From Proteus alimentorum (GTDB lineage Bacteria; Pseudomonadota; Gammaproteobacteria; Enterobacterales; Enterobacteriaceae): 36,194 nucleotides of DNA. The DNA lies in contig NZ_NBVR01000035.1 in the NCBI RefSeq assembly GCF_002607735.1, forward strand, positions 1-36,194, given 5' to 3'. A program made the position numbers and the translations under genes. The notes beneath the pieces are model-generated. The model was not told where the DNA came from. It did not search any database and saw only the letters and a list, made by a program, of their open reading frames with translations. Below are positions 9,377 through 17,602 of the stretch, piece by piece (position 1 is the stretch's first letter; each line of letters begins with the position of its first letter).

Positions 9377-9553
9377 ATATCCAACTTGATACGCTTCCTT
9401 TATCTAATTTCATAATTAAATATGAAATTGGCTGGATGAACTTTATCAAAATATAGAAACACTATTTAGCATGTCATTCATTTAAGCAATTTGCTTATAT
9501 TGAATTTTATTATTTTAAATATCTTCGTTCTTATATTTTCAGGAAACATAAAG

Positions 9554-10081
9554 ATGAAATTAAATAAATTAGGTTTAGTTTTAGGTTTAGGCTTAACTGT
9601 TGCTGCTGGTTCTGCATTCGCTGCTGATCAAGGTCATGGTACTGTAGAATTTTGGGGTTCAATCATCGATGCTCCATGTTCAATCGATCCTAACTCAGGT
9701 GACCAACGTGTTCCACTAGGACAAGTTTCAGCAAATGCACTGAAAGATGGCGGCCGTAGCGTATCTAACACGTTTAAAATCAAATTACTGCAATGCTCTA
9801 CTGAAACTTATAAAACAGTTCAAACTACCTTCACTGGTGCTGAAGCAGCGGCTATTCTGCCAGGCTCTTTAGGTATCGAAGGTTTAGCGAAAAATGCAGC
9901 AGTTGTTATTACTGATGCTGGTGGTACACAAATTAAATTAGGTGAACCAACTAAAGCTCAAACTATTCGTGATGGTTCAAATGATCTGAACTTTGCTGCT
10001 TACTTACAAGGTTCTACAACAGATGCAGCTGTACCTGGTGACTTTACTGCGATCGCAACTTTCGCATTAACTTACCAATAA
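9554..10081 (+). CDS. mrpA': Major fimbrial subunit of the second operon
   Basis: 175-residue pilin, collinear with and exactly the same length as MrpA. The ATG at 9554 has AGGAAA at 9541-9546, identical in position to mrpA; an open frame back to 9491 is not used by the homologue. The signal peptide is nearly identical (ends AGSAFA), Cys42 and Cys81 are kept, and the end is ATFALTYQ. Substitutions are concentrated in the exposed central part, for example IDPNSGDQRV in place of IHPDSENQTV, as expected for antigenic divergence between paralogues. Nothing suggests inactivation. It would form the rod of a second MR/P-like fimbria. Confidence 0.92.
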   Translation: MKLNKLGLVLGLGLTVAAGSAFAADQGHGTVEFWGSIIDAPCSIDPNSGDQRVPLGQVSANALKDGGRSVSNTFKIKLLQCSTETYKTVQTTFTGAEAAAILPGSLGIEGLAKNAAVVITDAGGTQIKLGEPTKAQTIRDGSNDLNFAAYLQGSTTDAAVPGDFTAIATFALTYQ

Positions 10082-10094
10082 TAGATGTGTTTTT

Positions 10095-10126
10095 AAGCCC
10101 TGTATAAGGATGTATAGGGCTTTATC
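10095..10126 (+). terminator. Intraoperon hairpin between mrpA' and mrpB'
   Basis: A 12 bp stem (10095-10106 with 10111-10122, two G.U pairs) closes the same AGGA loop as the mrpA/mrpB hairpin and precedes a short T-rich stretch. Its outer arm (AAGCCC/GGGCTT) is stronger than in the first operon. It probably lowers readthrough into mrpB' or protects pilin mRNA. Confidence 0.7.
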
Positions 10127-10167
10127 TTTAGCTTTATTTTATGGTTTATCTTATGGAGTGGAAAACA

Positions 10168-10728
10168 ATGAATCGCAAAATGGTGCCACTATTATTACTT
10201 GTTGCAACAGGATTATTTGTTAAACCTGTAATGGCAGTGACCGACATAAAACAAGATGTAAAATCACATCAGCGATTCGGCGTGGTTAGTCTACAAGGTT
10301 CTATATTAGAGCCAACATGTACTATCTCGGCAGGAAGTCGAGAGCAAGTTATCTCTTTAAGTACCGTGTCTATTCCGACCTTAGCTGTTGAAGGCCAAGG
10401 ACCGATTGAATATTTTGCTATTCGATTAACAGAATGTTCCCTTGTTGACCAAAAAGGTACACAAGCAGAACGTCCTCGTTTTATTGCTACTTTTGAAGGC
10501 CCCGCACAGAACGGATTATTCCAACTTTTCGGCGACGCGAAAGGTGCTTCGTTAGCTATTGCTGACCGTTACGGAAGATTGGCAATACCAGGGAAACCTT
10601 TACCTCCTGTGGATATCGATACCAAATCGTTGTCTTTGTTGTATCAAGCAAGACTTATTAAAAATAACGACATCCCACGAGCAGGTAATTATCAGGCAAC
10701 CCTGCGTTTTAAACTTGAATATTATTAA
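10168..10728 (+). CDS. mrpB': Minor subunit, putative terminator/anchor, second operon
   Basis: 186-residue pilin-like protein, collinear with MrpB. I choose the ATG at 10168 (MNRKMVPLLL), matching the mrpB start, with GTGGAAAA before it; the open frame from 10141 is probably not used. The signal peptide ends KPVMA. The conserved cysteines are in EPTCTI and LTECSL, and the end is LRFKLEYY. mrpC' follows after 20 bases. The role is inferred from MrpB. Confidence 0.87.
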   Translation: MNRKMVPLLLLVATGLFVKPVMAVTDIKQDVKSHQRFGVVSLQGSILEPTCTISAGSREQVISLSTVSIPTLAVEGQGPIEYFAIRLTECSLVDQKGTQAERPRFIATFEGPAQNGLFQLFGDAKGASLAIADRYGRLAIPGKPLPPVDIDTKSLSLLYQARLIKNNDIPRAGNYQATLRFKLEYY

Positions 10729-10748
10729 ATGGATTGGTTGGATTATTT

Positions 10749-13370
10749 ATGGCTAAATCATTCAAAACTGCTTCAATAAAAGCAGAGAAAAAGAGTAATC
10801 AGCATACAATTCGACCTGTTGCAGCACTGATCTATTTAATTATTGCTGGTATGGCGAGCGCCTCTAGTATGGCATTTGCAGCCAGTGATATCGAGTTTAA
10901 CTCTGATATTCTTGATCTAAAAGATAAACAAAATATTGATTTATCTGACTTCTCTCGTGCTGGTTATATTATGCCCGGTAAGTATGAATTTATTGTTAAA
11001 GTTAATAATAATGAATTACCGGATCTCTATACCATTAATTATATTGTCCCCGAAAATGATCCTAAAGCGAGTATTCCTTGTATTCCTCGCGAATTAGTCA
11101 ATCAATTTACGTTGAAACCTGAGTGGCTCAAAGCGGTAACTTGGAAAGATGGCGATGCCTGTCTTGATGAGTCATCGATACCGGGTATGACAACAAGTAC
11201 TAACTTAGGTGCAGGTAGTTTTATTGTTACTATTCCTCAAGCCTATGTTGAGTATGCTACCGAGGATTGGGATCCACCTTCTCGTTGGGATGAAGGTATT
11301 TCAGGACTTATTTTTGACTATAACCTGAATGCTAATGTGACCGATCCCGCTAATGGTAAACAAAGACAACAAGTTACGGGGAGTGGTACTGCGGGTGCTA
11401 ACTTAGGTGTTTGGCGTTTTCGTGCTGATTGGCAAGCAAACTATCAACACACAACGGGTGTGAATGGTAGTACTGAGAATGATTGGGATTGGAGTCAATA
11501 TTACCTTTATAGAGCAATAACCCAGTGGGGGGCTCGCCTTGTTATGGGTGAGACTTATTCACGCTCTGATATTTTTGATAACTTCCGTTTTACGGGTATC
11601 AGTTTATTAACGGATGATCAGATGTTGCCTCCTAATTTAAGAGGTTATGCACCTGAAGTAACCGGTGTAGCAAAATCTAATGCGAAAGTGACGATTAGCC
11701 AGCAAGGTCGTGTGATCTATGAAACACAGGTCGCACCGGGTCCATTCCGTATTCAAAATCTTAATGATGCAGTCAGTGGTAAGCTGGATGTTCGTGTTGA
11801 AGAGCAAGATGGCTCAGTACAAGAATATCAAATGGATACGGCAAGCATCCCTTACTTAACACGTCCGGGTCGAGTGCAATATAAATTATCAGCAGGCAAG
11901 CCTTCTGATATGGATCACAAGACAGAAGGGCCCGTTTTTGCAATGGGTGAGTTTTCATGGGGGGTTAGCAATGGTTGGTCACTCTATGGTGGTTCATTAG
12001 TTGCGGGAGATTATAACTCTGTTTCTTTAGGTATTGGTCGTGACCTAATGGCGTTGGGTGCTATCTCTTTTGATGCAACGCACTCGTGGGCAAAAATTCC
12101 TAATGATGATAAACGCTATCATGGTGGCTCTTATCGCGTTAGCTACTCTAAACGTTTTGAAGCAATAAATGGTCAGGTGACTTTCGCAGGTTATCGTTTC
12201 TCAGAACGTGATTTTATGAGTATGGATCAATATTTAGATCGCCGTTACCGTGATAACAATCGTGATAATAATAAAGAGCTCTATACCATAACATTAAGTA
12301 AGCAATTCCCAGATTTAGGTTTGAGTGCTTATCTTAACTATAACCATCAAACTTATTGGAATAAGCCTAATAACGATTATTACAACTTATCTTTATCTAA
12401 GTTTATGGATATTGGTAGTTTTAAAAATATCAATATCAATTTATCTGCTTACCGCAATAAATTTAATGGCGAGAATGATGATGGTGTTTATTTAAACGTC
12501 AGTATGCCTTGGAGCGATAAAGCCACAATTAGCTATAACACTGTAATTAATAAGAATGGTAATTCACATAATGTGAGCTATTTTGATCGCCTCGATGACA
12601 ATAATAACTATCGCTTAGGTGCAGGTTTAAGTAGTCGTGGGCGTCCTTCTGCTGATGCTTATTATACGCGTTATGGTGATACAGCACTGGTAACAGCAAG
12701 TGCGAGTCATATTCAAGGTGAAAATACCTCAGCATCACTTTCTCTACAAGGTGGCGCGACGTTAACATCAAAAGGCGGTGCATTCCATCGTACGGCAATG
12801 CCAGGCGCTGCGCGTCTATTAGTCGATACTAATGGTGTGGCTGATGTACCAATTAGAAGTTTAGGAGCGGTGAGCCATACTAACTATTTTGGTAAAGCTG
12901 TGCTTCCAGATATCAATAATTACTATCGGAGTAGTGCAACAATTGATTTAGATAAATTACCTGATGATGTTGATGCGGTGCGTTCAATTCAACAATTAAC
13001 CCTGACTGAAGGGGCGATAGGTTACCGTGAGTTTGACGTTATTTCAGGGCAAAAAGCGATGGCGATTGTCCGCATGAAAGACGGAAATTATCCACCATTT
13101 GGCGCTAGCATTACCACAGAAAAAGGACGAGAACTGGGCATCGTGAATGATAGCGGTAATGTTTATTTAAGTGGAATAAACTCGGGTGATATTTTAGATG
13201 TACGTTGGAGTGGTAAAAAACAGTGTGAAGTACAAGTACCTCAATTAAATGAAGGTATCTTTATTTCTTCACTATTATTAACGTGTGGAGACACTCCATC
13301 AATCTCTTATTCAGCACAAGAGAGAACCGAATCACCATCTCAGCCACAATTAGTCAAAACTGAAGGTTGA
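10749..13370 (+). CDS. mrpC': Outer-membrane fimbrial usher, second operon
   Basis: 873-residue FimD/PapC-family usher, collinear with MrpC over its whole length and without internal stops. I choose ATG 10749 (MAKSFKTASIKAEKK), which matches the mrpC start, over a TTG at 10734. It shows the same basic leader, a signal sequence ending MAFA, the plug-start motif RGYAPEVTGVAKSNAKVTI, and the C-terminal Cys pair in QCEV and LLTC. The barrel and plug are the most conserved parts; more changes occur near residues 90-140, the N-terminal chaperone-binding region, and in the last 25 residues. It should assemble its own or even mixed fimbriae with the first operon's subunits; the latter is speculation. 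Confidence 0.92.
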   Translation: MAKSFKTASIKAEKKSNQHTIRPVAALIYLIIAGMASASSMAFAASDIEFNSDILDLKDKQNIDLSDFSRAGYIMPGKYEFIVKVNNNELPDLYTINYIVPENDPKASIPCIPRELVNQFTLKPEWLKAVTWKDGDACLDESSIPGMTTSTNLGAGSFIVTIPQAYVEYATEDWDPPSRWDEGISGLIFDYNLNANVTDPANGKQRQQVTGSGTAGANLGVWRFRADWQANYQHTTGVNGSTENDWDWSQYYLYRAITQWGARLVMGETYSRSDIFDNFRFTGISLLTDDQMLPPNLRGYAPEVTGVAKSNAKVTISQQGRVIYETQVAPGPFRIQNLNDAVSGKLDVRVEEQDGSVQEYQMDTASIPYLTRPGRVQYKLSAGKPSDMDHKTEGPVFAMGEFSWGVSNGWSLYGGSLVAGDYNSVSLGIGRDLMALGAISFDATHSWAKIPNDDKRYHGGSYRVSYSKRFEAINGQVTFAGYRFSERDFMSMDQYLDRRYRDNNRDNNKELYTITLSKQFPDLGLSAYLNYNHQTYWNKPNNDYYNLSLSKFMDIGSFKNININLSAYRNKFNGENDDGVYLNVSMPWSDKATISYNTVINKNGNSHNVSYFDRLDDNNNYRLGAGLSSRGRPSADAYYTRYGDTALVTASASHIQGENTSASLSLQGGATLTSKGGAFHRTAMPGAARLLVDTNGVADVPIRSLGAVSHTNYFGKAVLPDINNYYRSSATIDLDKLPDDVDAVRSIQQLTLTEGAIGYREFDVISGQKAMAIVRMKDGNYPPFGASITTEKGRELGIVNDSGNVYLSGINSGDILDVRWSGKKQCEVQVPQLNEGIFISSLLLTCGDTPSISYSAQERTESPSQPQLVKTEG

Positions 13371-13415
13371 GAAGGGAAAATTTAAACGATTTTATAAACA
13401 AAAGAGTAATTAAAG

Positions 13416-14174
13416 ATGATGTTATTAAAGCGCTCATTCATTGTAGCAACCACATTATTGACGGGAATGGTGTTTACCCAACAAGCTATTGCTGCGATTG
13501 CATTGGATAGAACTCGTGTCATTTTTAATGGAGCTGATAAATCAATTAGCCTTAATGTCAGTAATCAAAATAAAGATCTGCCTTATTTAGCACAAGGTTG
13601 GATGGAAGATGTCAATGGGCAAAAAGTGGAAAGTCCATTAATTGTTCTGCCACCTATTCAACGTATTGAACCCGGTGATAAAAGCCAGATAAAAATACAA
13701 GGGTTACCTGATGTCGCTAAATTACCTCAAGATCGGGAAAGTGTATTCTATTTTAACTTACGTGAAATTCCACCACGTAGTGATAAACCCAATGTACTGC
13801 AAATTGCATTACAAACACGGATTAAATTGTTTTATCGCCCAGCTGCGATTTATGCGACACAGACTGATTTAACAAATCCATGGCAGGAAAAAATCACCCT
13901 AACGAAAAAAGGGGATACCTATCAGGTTAATAATCCAACGCCTTACTTTGTGACAATTGTCGATGGGTTAACAGGGTTAAAAGGTGAAAGTATACCTGGG
14001 TTTATGCCTTTAATGGTTGATCCAAAAAGCAGTGCTGATCTTAATTTGAAAGCCTCTACACTTGGTGCATCACCCGTATTAAGTTATATCAACGATTATG
14101 GTGGGCGCCCTCGTTTGAAATTTAGCTGTAGTGGTAATGAGTGTAAGGTTGTAGAAACAGCAATCGGAAATTAA
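13416..14174 (+). CDS. mrpD': Periplasmic fimbrial chaperone, second operon
   Basis: 252-residue PapD-family chaperone, the same length as MrpD. The signal peptide ends QQAIAA and the mature part opens IALDRTRVIFN. The chaperone signature REIPPRSDKPNVLQIALQTR is identical in the two operons, while the C-terminal domain (about residues 180-225) has diverged. The Cys pair in SCSGNECK is kept. The near identity of the pilin-binding groove suggests that either chaperone could serve either operon; this is inference. Confidence 0.92.
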   Translation: MMLLKRSFIVATTLLTGMVFTQQAIAAIALDRTRVIFNGADKSISLNVSNQNKDLPYLAQGWMEDVNGQKVESPLIVLPPIQRIEPGDKSQIKIQGLPDVAKLPQDRESVFYFNLREIPPRSDKPNVLQIALQTRIKLFYRPAAIYATQTDLTNPWQEKITLTKKGDTYQVNNPTPYFVTIVDGLTGLKGESIPGFMPLMVDPKSSADLNLKASTLGASPVLSYINDYGGRPRLKFSCSGNECKVVETAIGN

Positions 14175-14185
14175 TAGGTTTATTT

Positions 14186-14734
14186 ATGGATATGGAACAG
14201 CGGTTTAACACAAGCAAAGCAGTGTTGGTTTTATTAATGACAACATTTACTGGTGTCCTGAGTTCAACTGCTGTTGCAAATACACCTCCTACAGCGAGAG
14301 CGGGTAACGCTATACCTGGGATAGTTTATGTTTATATCTCGGGTAATGTTATCGCGCCACCACCTTGTGTCATCAATGGAGGAAAAACGATTGAGGTTGA
14401 TTTTGGTGAGGTCATGAGTACGCGTATTGATGGTGTTAATTACAAAAAGCCTATTACCTATAGTGCTGAGTGTAGAAAAATGCCAACAAATACAATGAAA
14501 GTCTCTATTTCTGGAAATGGTACTGGGTTTGATTCAAATGCCTTGAGCACAAATATTACAGGATTAGGGGTACGTATTCTTTACCAAAATAAATTATTGA
14601 GATTGGGGCAAGAAGTGAATTTCACTTATCCTAACTTTCCGCAATTTGAGGCAATTCCTGTTCGTGATTATGCTGCATCATTAACTGGGGGTGATTTTTA
14701 CGCTACTGCAACACTTCGAGTAGAATATCAGTAA
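14186..14734 (+). CDS. mrpE': Minor fimbrial subunit, second operon
   Basis: 182-residue minor pilin, one residue longer than MrpE. Starts at the ATG at 14186, 11 bases after mrpD'. Shares SGNVIAPPPCVIN, VDFGEVMSTRIDG and the TGFDSNAL..NITGLGVRILYQ segment with MrpE, and ends TLRVEYQ. The signal peptide ends TAVANT. It probably sits in the tip fibrillum, by analogy with MrpE. Confidence 0.87.
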   Translation: MDMEQRFNTSKAVLVLLMTTFTGVLSSTAVANTPPTARAGNAIPGIVYVYISGNVIAPPPCVINGGKTIEVDFGEVMSTRIDGVNYKKPITYSAECRKMPTNTMKVSISGNGTGFDSNALSTNITGLGVRILYQNKLLRLGQEVNFTYPNFPQFEAIPVRDYAASLTGGDFYATATLRVEYQ

Positions 14735-14745
14735 GGAGTCAGTAC

Positions 14746-15237
14746 ATGCTTATTAATTTAAAAAAGGTTTGTCTGACAACATTATTCGTAATGTCGCCTT
14801 TATTTGCCAGTGCGGATGAACCGAATATGAAATTATTTGGAACATTATTAATTCCACCTCCTTGTGTGATTGAAAATAATAACTTAATTGAAGTTTATTT
14901 TGGCCATAATGTTGGTATTCATAGAGTCGATGGAATTAATTACACTCAACCCGTGAATTACAGATTAAAGTGCGATCCAAATATAAAAGGCTGGGATCTG
15001 GGACTTTCTATTATTGGTCCTAAAAGCCAGTTTGATGATGCTGGATTACAAACCAATATTACTGATTTAGCTATTCATATGACTCGAAATGGTGAGCCTT
15101 TTATTTTAAATGAGCGTTTTATTATATCGCCGGATAAACCACCTATTATTCAAGCTGTACCAGTAAAAAAACCAGGAAGTACATTAGTAGAAGGCCCATT
15201 TGAAGTGACAGCAACGTTGCTCGCAGAATATCAATAG
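14746..15237 (+). CDS. mrpF': Minor fimbrial subunit, second operon
   Basis: 163-residue minor pilin collinear with MrpF. The signal peptide ends PLFASA; the mature chain begins DEPNMKLFGTLL. Cysteines lie in PPPCVIE and LKCDPN, and the end is ATLLAEYQ. GGAG (14734-14737) precedes the ATG at 14746 and overlaps the end of mrpE', suggesting coupled translation. Probable adaptor or initiator subunit near the adhesin. Confidence 0.86.
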   Translation: MLINLKKVCLTTLFVMSPLFASADEPNMKLFGTLLIPPPCVIENNNLIEVYFGHNVGIHRVDGINYTQPVNYRLKCDPNIKGWDLGLSIIGPKSQFDDAGLQTNITDLAIHMTRNGEPFILNERFIISPDKPPIIQAVPVKKPGSTLVEGPFEVTATLLAEYQ

Positions 15238-15247
15238 GAGTGTGAAA

Positions 15248-15799
15248 ATGAAGCTTAAAACATTACCGCTTCCTGTTATTTGCGGGCTTACGTTCCTAAT
15301 AGGAATATCTACCATAGCCAATGCAGCACCGAATAATATGCGACTTTATGGCGCCTTAGTTGATGAACCTTGTGTGATAAAACCTGGCGATGAAACCATT
15401 TCGCTAGAATTTGGTAATGTGCCGGATAAAACGTTTTACATTGGTTCGGGTAGAACCAATAGCCAAAATTTTCAAATTCATTTATCAGAATGTGACCTTT
15501 CAATTAATAAAAAGGTGAGAGTGACATTTAGTGGTACTGAGAATCAGGCAATGGTTGGGCAAGGTTTTCTTGCATTAAGTACAGGAAGTCAAGCGGAAGG
15601 TATTGCCATTGGATTAGAAAATTCTGATGGCAGTCCACTGCGGATTAATCAAGAAACAAGCAATATTGCCTTAAATTCAGGGGATTCTATTTTAAGGTTC
15701 CGCGCATTTATACAAGCTGAGCCTAATGCTATTGCTAATGAATCAATAAAACGAGGTCGTTTTAGTGCCATAGCCACATTCCATCTGAATTATGATTAA
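15248..15799 (+). CDS. mrpG': Minor fimbrial subunit (PapK-like), second operon
   Basis: 183-residue minor pilin collinear with MrpG. AGGAG at 15236-15240 is well spaced for the ATG at 15248 (MKLKTLPLPV); a GTG at 15242 would be too close. The signal peptide ends TIANA. Hallmarks are DEPCVIKPGDETISLEFG, LSECDLSIN and the end ATFHLNYD. It is followed after 20 bases by the adhesin gene, as in the first operon. Confidence 0.87.
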   Translation: MKLKTLPLPVICGLTFLIGISTIANAAPNNMRLYGALVDEPCVIKPGDETISLEFGNVPDKTFYIGSGRTNSQNFQIHLSECDLSINKKVRVTFSGTENQAMVGQGFLALSTGSQAEGIAIGLENSDGSPLRINQETSNIALNSGDSILRFRAFIQAEPNAIANESIKRGRFSAIATFHLNYD

Positions 15800-15819
15800 T
15801 TATTAAGATTGAGGTTAAT

Positions 15820-16653
15820 ATGTTTACCCTAAAACGATTATCAGCATTATGTTTATTTAGTGTGATGATGCTCTTTTCTGCATCATCAATGGCTTCTATT
15901 TTTTCTTATATTACGGAATCTAAAGTTCTTTCTTCTTCTTCTGCAAACTATACTTTTATTATTCAACGTTGGGATCCTGAAACAACGATGACGTTGAATC
16001 CTTGTTATGGTAGTGCATCTTGTAAAATTACAATTAATCATAGACATAATGCATCAGGACAAGGTGGGGCAGCGACAAGAACAATTTTAACAGGCGCGCA
16101 AAAATATCGCACTATGGCGGAATTGCGTGATGCTGTTATGCGAGTGCAAACTTTTCCTACGTCACCTACTGTTGCTCATCACTCAGGGGTACCTAATAGT
16201 GAAATTCAAGAGTGTGTTGGTTTATTCTATGAAACCGGAACGACAAAATTATTACTTCCAGGATCAATGTGTGGTATTGCACCGCCCCCTGCTGGGGCTT
16301 GTGAGATAATTGATGGTTCTGTCAACCTCAACTATGGCGACATTGATGAAGATAAACTCGGTGACTCAACACAGAATAAACGTTCACAAACAATTCAAGT
16401 GACGTGCAATAAAGACTTATACGTTGTTGTTTATGCCTCATCTCTAGATGGCCAAAATGTCAGATTACGTCCAGACGGTAGCCTATTTGCGGATTTATAT
16501 CTTAATAATAGACCCGGTGAAACTGGTGAGAAAATTTTTGTACCTGCAGGGAGAGCAACACCCGTCGTCGTTAGCTCTGTATTACGTCCTTATGGTCGAG
16601 TTGCTCCGGGGTCATTTTCTGGCGTTGGCACATTAATTTTGGCAATGCCTTAA
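15820..16653 (+). CDS. mrpH': Tip adhesin of the second operon, zinc ligands conserved
   Basis: 277-residue two-domain adhesin collinear with MrpH. The signal peptide ends SSMA. The N-terminal domain opens SIFSYITES as in MrpH and keeps Cys62 and Cys68. His74 and His76 (INHRH) line up with the zinc ligands His72/His74 of MrpH, and His120 or His121 (VAHHSG) with His117, so zinc binding is likely kept. The loop regions around residues 34-43 and 77-122 differ strongly from MrpH, which could change receptor specificity. The C-terminal pilin domain starts near ACEIIDG and ends TLILAMP. Confidence 0.9.
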   Translation: MFTLKRLSALCLFSVMMLFSASSMASIFSYITESKVLSSSSANYTFIIQRWDPETTMTLNPCYGSASCKITINHRHNASGQGGAATRTILTGAQKYRTMAELRDAVMRVQTFPTSPTVAHHSGVPNSEIQECVGLFYETGTTKLLLPGSMCGIAPPPAGACEIIDGSVNLNYGDIDEDKLGDSTQNKRSQTIQVTCNKDLYVVVYASSLDGQNVRLRPDGSLFADLYLNNRPGETGEKIFVPAGRATPVVVSSVLRPYGRVAPGSFSGVGTLILAMP

Positions 16654-16676
16654 TATAAACAAAGTTGGAAAACGCG

Positions 16677-16994
16677 ATGATGGATTATGACTTTATAAAC
16701 ATCAATGTGAATGAACTCGTTGGTAAAAGAATACAGAAAAAACGCAAAGAGCTTGGTTATTCCGGTGGTCATATTGCTGATAAATTAGGTGTTAGCCAAC
16801 AACAATTTTCTCGTTATGAACGCGGGTTAAATAAAATAGATTTGAGTTACCTTGTGACATTAGCCGTCTATTTAAGAACCCCCATTTACTGGTTTTTTGA
16901 AGATTGTTTTCACGTTGAAGAAGAGACTGAAGATAGACACGCAAGTAAGTGTATATACTTTATGGCGGAATCTACGCCAGATATTATCTTCTAA
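16677..16994 (+). CDS. mrpJ': MrpJ-type XRE regulator of the second operon
   Basis: 105-residue XRE-family protein. The HTH core (about residues 13-72) contains VSQQQFSRYERGLNKIDLSY exactly as in MrpJ, so it should read similar DNA sites. I choose ATG 16677, 23 bases after mrpH'; a TTG at 16665 is less likely. The C-terminal tail after about residue 79 is different and more acidic (EEETEDRH). MrpJ paralogues at the ends of other Proteus fimbrial operons can also repress motility; by analogy this one may too. Confidence 0.88.
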   Translation: MMDYDFININVNELVGKRIQKKRKELGYSGGHIADKLGVSQQQFSRYERGLNKIDLSYLVTLAVYLRTPIYWFFEDCFHVEEETEDRHASKCIYFMAESTPDIIF

Positions 16995-17029
16995 TCAATA
17001 AATATTTTCTCATTGAGTGGTAGATAAAG

Positions 17030-17055
17030 AGGGTAAGCCATTCTTACCCTTTTTT
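17030..17055 (+). terminator. Rho-independent terminator of the mrp' operon
   Basis: AGGGTAAG (17030-17037) pairs with CTTACCCT (17043-17050) around CCATT, followed by six T. The outer bases (GATAAAG / TTTTATC) can extend it. It is 36 bases after mrpJ'. Confidence 0.88.
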
Positions 17056-17602
17056 ATCTTTAAAATATCAACAGTATTGTCTTTTAAATATTTATTTTTC
17101 GATTTCTCTCTTTCTTTTCTCAGATCATCAATTCTTTATTCTATATGTCGTAATACATTCAATATCTACTACAAAATTACCTGTTCATGTTACAAATAAT
17201 CTAAAGTTTTAACCTGTTTTGACTGTTTATTCGTCATTATTTCCCCTTTCATAGTAATTACAACCGTTACTATCAGGTTTATCTGAGTGTTTAATCGTTT
17301 CTGACTATTAAGTAAAGGTATTTTTAGGTAGTAAAGGTTAATAAATAATCACAATAATGTTAAAAAATGTTACCTTATGCACATTTTTTAATTTTAGATA
17401 TTATAAATTAATTTTAATGTGAGCGATTTGTAATTGTATGATTTATTTTTATTTGATTGTTTATTAAGGTAAAAAATATTTTAGTTGATCACTTTATCTT
17501 GATGTTTATCTTAAATAAAGCATTTATAAATAGAATTAACAGATGGTCATAATAAAAAGGGTTGTGTACTGTGCATTTTCTGTTTTTTTATAAAAAGGAT
17601 AA
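17056..17602. other. Intergenic region, no gene seen
   Basis: About 550 bases, AT-rich, between the mrp' terminator and the transporter gene. It contains short stop-interrupted frames only. It must hold the promoter of the transporter, but I find no pair of hexamers good enough to call. The only clear signal is the ribosome binding site AAAGGA at 17594-17599. Confidence 0.5.

Larger units (their letters stand above)
7709..9553. other. AT-rich spacer between the two fimbrial operons; no convincing gene
   Basis: About 1.85 kb of very AT-rich DNA with stops in all frames except for very short ORFs. I see no recombinase gene and no copy of the GGACGGGC-containing repeat found upstream of mrpA. 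The only ORFs worth listing are a 50-residue one at 9118-9270 (separate entry) and a 30-residue one at 8404-8496 behind no clear gene context. Such AT-rich DNA next to fimbrial genes is usually bound and silenced by H-NS; that is inference here. The last 60-90 bases are homologous to the mrpA leader. Confidence 0.6.

Noticed and set aside
7709-9553. A second invertible element or remnant mrpI in the spacer
   Set aside because: No copy of the GC-rich repeat from 50-76 and no recombinase-like protein pattern could be read in the frames I translated.
9491-9553. Longer N-terminus for MrpA'
   Set aside because: The extra codons are leader sequence homologous to the non-coding mrpA leader, and the ribosome site and signal peptide fix the start at 9554.
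17017-17199. 60-codon open frame after mrpJ'
   Set aside because: It runs through the terminator hairpin, has no ribosome site and looks like AT-rich chance coding.
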